This document shows positions 63,818 to 64,000 of a stretch of 64,000 bases of DNA, one piece after another. Position 1 is the stretch's first letter. The number at the start of each line of letters is the position of its first letter. Source of the DNA: an uncultured Cryomorphaceae bacterium. GTDB lineage: Bacteria > Bacteroidota > Bacteroidia > Flavobacteriales > Schleiferiaceae. The DNA lies in NCBI GenBank assembly GCA_937120475.1, contig CAKZJV010000007.1, positions 1,194,068 through 1,258,067 of the forward strand, written 5' to 3'. A program made the position numbers and the translations under genes. The notes under the pieces are model-generated. The model was given only the letters and a program-made list of their open reading frames with translations, made no database searches and was not told where the DNA came from.

Positions 63818-64000
63818 TCACTGTTTTGGTATTCCTCGCTTTATCCATTTATTCAAAAACTTGGGATAGGGAATAATTCCTCCGAGCAGTTCAGTTTTAA
63901 AGGGTATTTCCGTCACCTCAAAACCAAAGCTTTCCTTAAAGCTATCTAAAGTGGGACGTGTACTTTTACCCCCATACCACATCTCTTTTATACCACCTCG
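63818..64000 (-). CDS. C-terminal end of a protein (partial, GNAT-like?)
   Basis: Reading back from the right edge, an open frame of 60 codons (ending at a TGA at 63818-63820) codes for a fragment starting RGGIKEMWYGGKSTRPTL and ending NKWIKRGIPKQ, with SFGFEVTEIPFKTELLGG in between. FG and FKESFGFE are common at the end of GNAT-type domains, and two GNAT-like genes are in the window, but the fragment alone is not enough. The start lies outside the window. Coding character is good: no stops in 60 codons and the codon use resembles neighbours. Confidence 0.55.
   Translation of the reverse strand, partial: RGGIKEMWYGGKSTRPTLDSFKESFGFEVTEIPFKTELLGGIIPYPKFLNKWIKRGIPKQ

Noticed and set aside
1-64000. 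tRNA, rRNA, CRISPR array, transposase or phage genes
   Set aside because: I read the intergenic regions and found no cloverleaf, no spaced repeats beyond the operator arrays and no mobile-element genes.

Overview
The window looks like chromosomal DNA of a marine-type Bacteroidota, most likely a flavobacterium-like organism (Flavobacteriales). The clues are fused SecDF, type III glutamine synthetase, type IX secretion (T9SS) targets with both sorting-domain types, an exosortase F (XrtF) pair, IcmF, and repeated TAnnTTTG promoter boxes, which are the Bacteroidota -7 element. I saw no tRNA, rRNA, CRISPR array or insertion sequence. Most genes lie on the minus strand in tight operons closed by clear hairpin terminators.

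Layout. 1-2.7 kb: a DUF2851/PspC pair, then YceI plus a MarR regulator behind three 14-bp-spaced TGTTTAAACA boxes. 2.7-5.8 kb: an operon of three secreted proteins (IgGFc-binding-like, PKD-like, gliding C-terminal domain). 6.2-9.3 kb: purM-prfA-pyrF. 9.3-18.8 kb: PorE-like OmpA/LysM protein, glnN, Na+/Ca2+ antiporter, tatA, secDF. 19-21.7 kb: a large FG-GAP T9SS cargo. 21.7-23.7 kb: a TIGR03915/TIGR03916 DNA repair or modification pair behind a 24-bp palindrome. 24-30.6 kb: an accessory stretch with a lipoprotein, a divergent TPR histidine kinase and LytTR regulator, a three-module orphan protein, a Cys-rich secreted protein, and a GbsR regulator with three small membrane proteins. 30.6-34.2 kb: icmF. 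34.3-39.1 kb: HAD phosphatase, GNAT/FemAB-like protein, DUF7033 deacetylase, RadC, YceI lipoprotein. 39.3-40.8 kb: SPFH / PH-like / Arc-type operon.

40.8-49.7 kb: a nearly gapless minus-strand run: UDP-sugar 4,6-dehydratase, Wzi/RemB-like barrel, XrtF, XrtF-associated protein, a MacB-like ABC exporter (ATPase and two permeases) and its HlyD-type adaptor. 50.0-64.0 kb: a surface polysaccharide operon. It holds parts of two rare-sugar pathways, UDP-diacetylbacillosamine (dehydratase, aminotransferase, PglD-like acetyltransferase, PglC-like transferase) and UDP-ManNAc(3NAc)A (WbpB, E, D and I-like). It also holds glycosyltransferases and a modification set of sulfotransferase, NodB-like deacetylase and glucuronyl C5-epimerase.

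The most interesting points are the heparan-sulfate-like modification trio inside a bacterial capsule locus, the XrtF-exporter run, and three small uncharacterised operons (SPFH/PH/Arc, GbsR/membrane, and the three-module orphan beside LytTR). All functions are inferred from the sequence by recognition of families; no database search was run.
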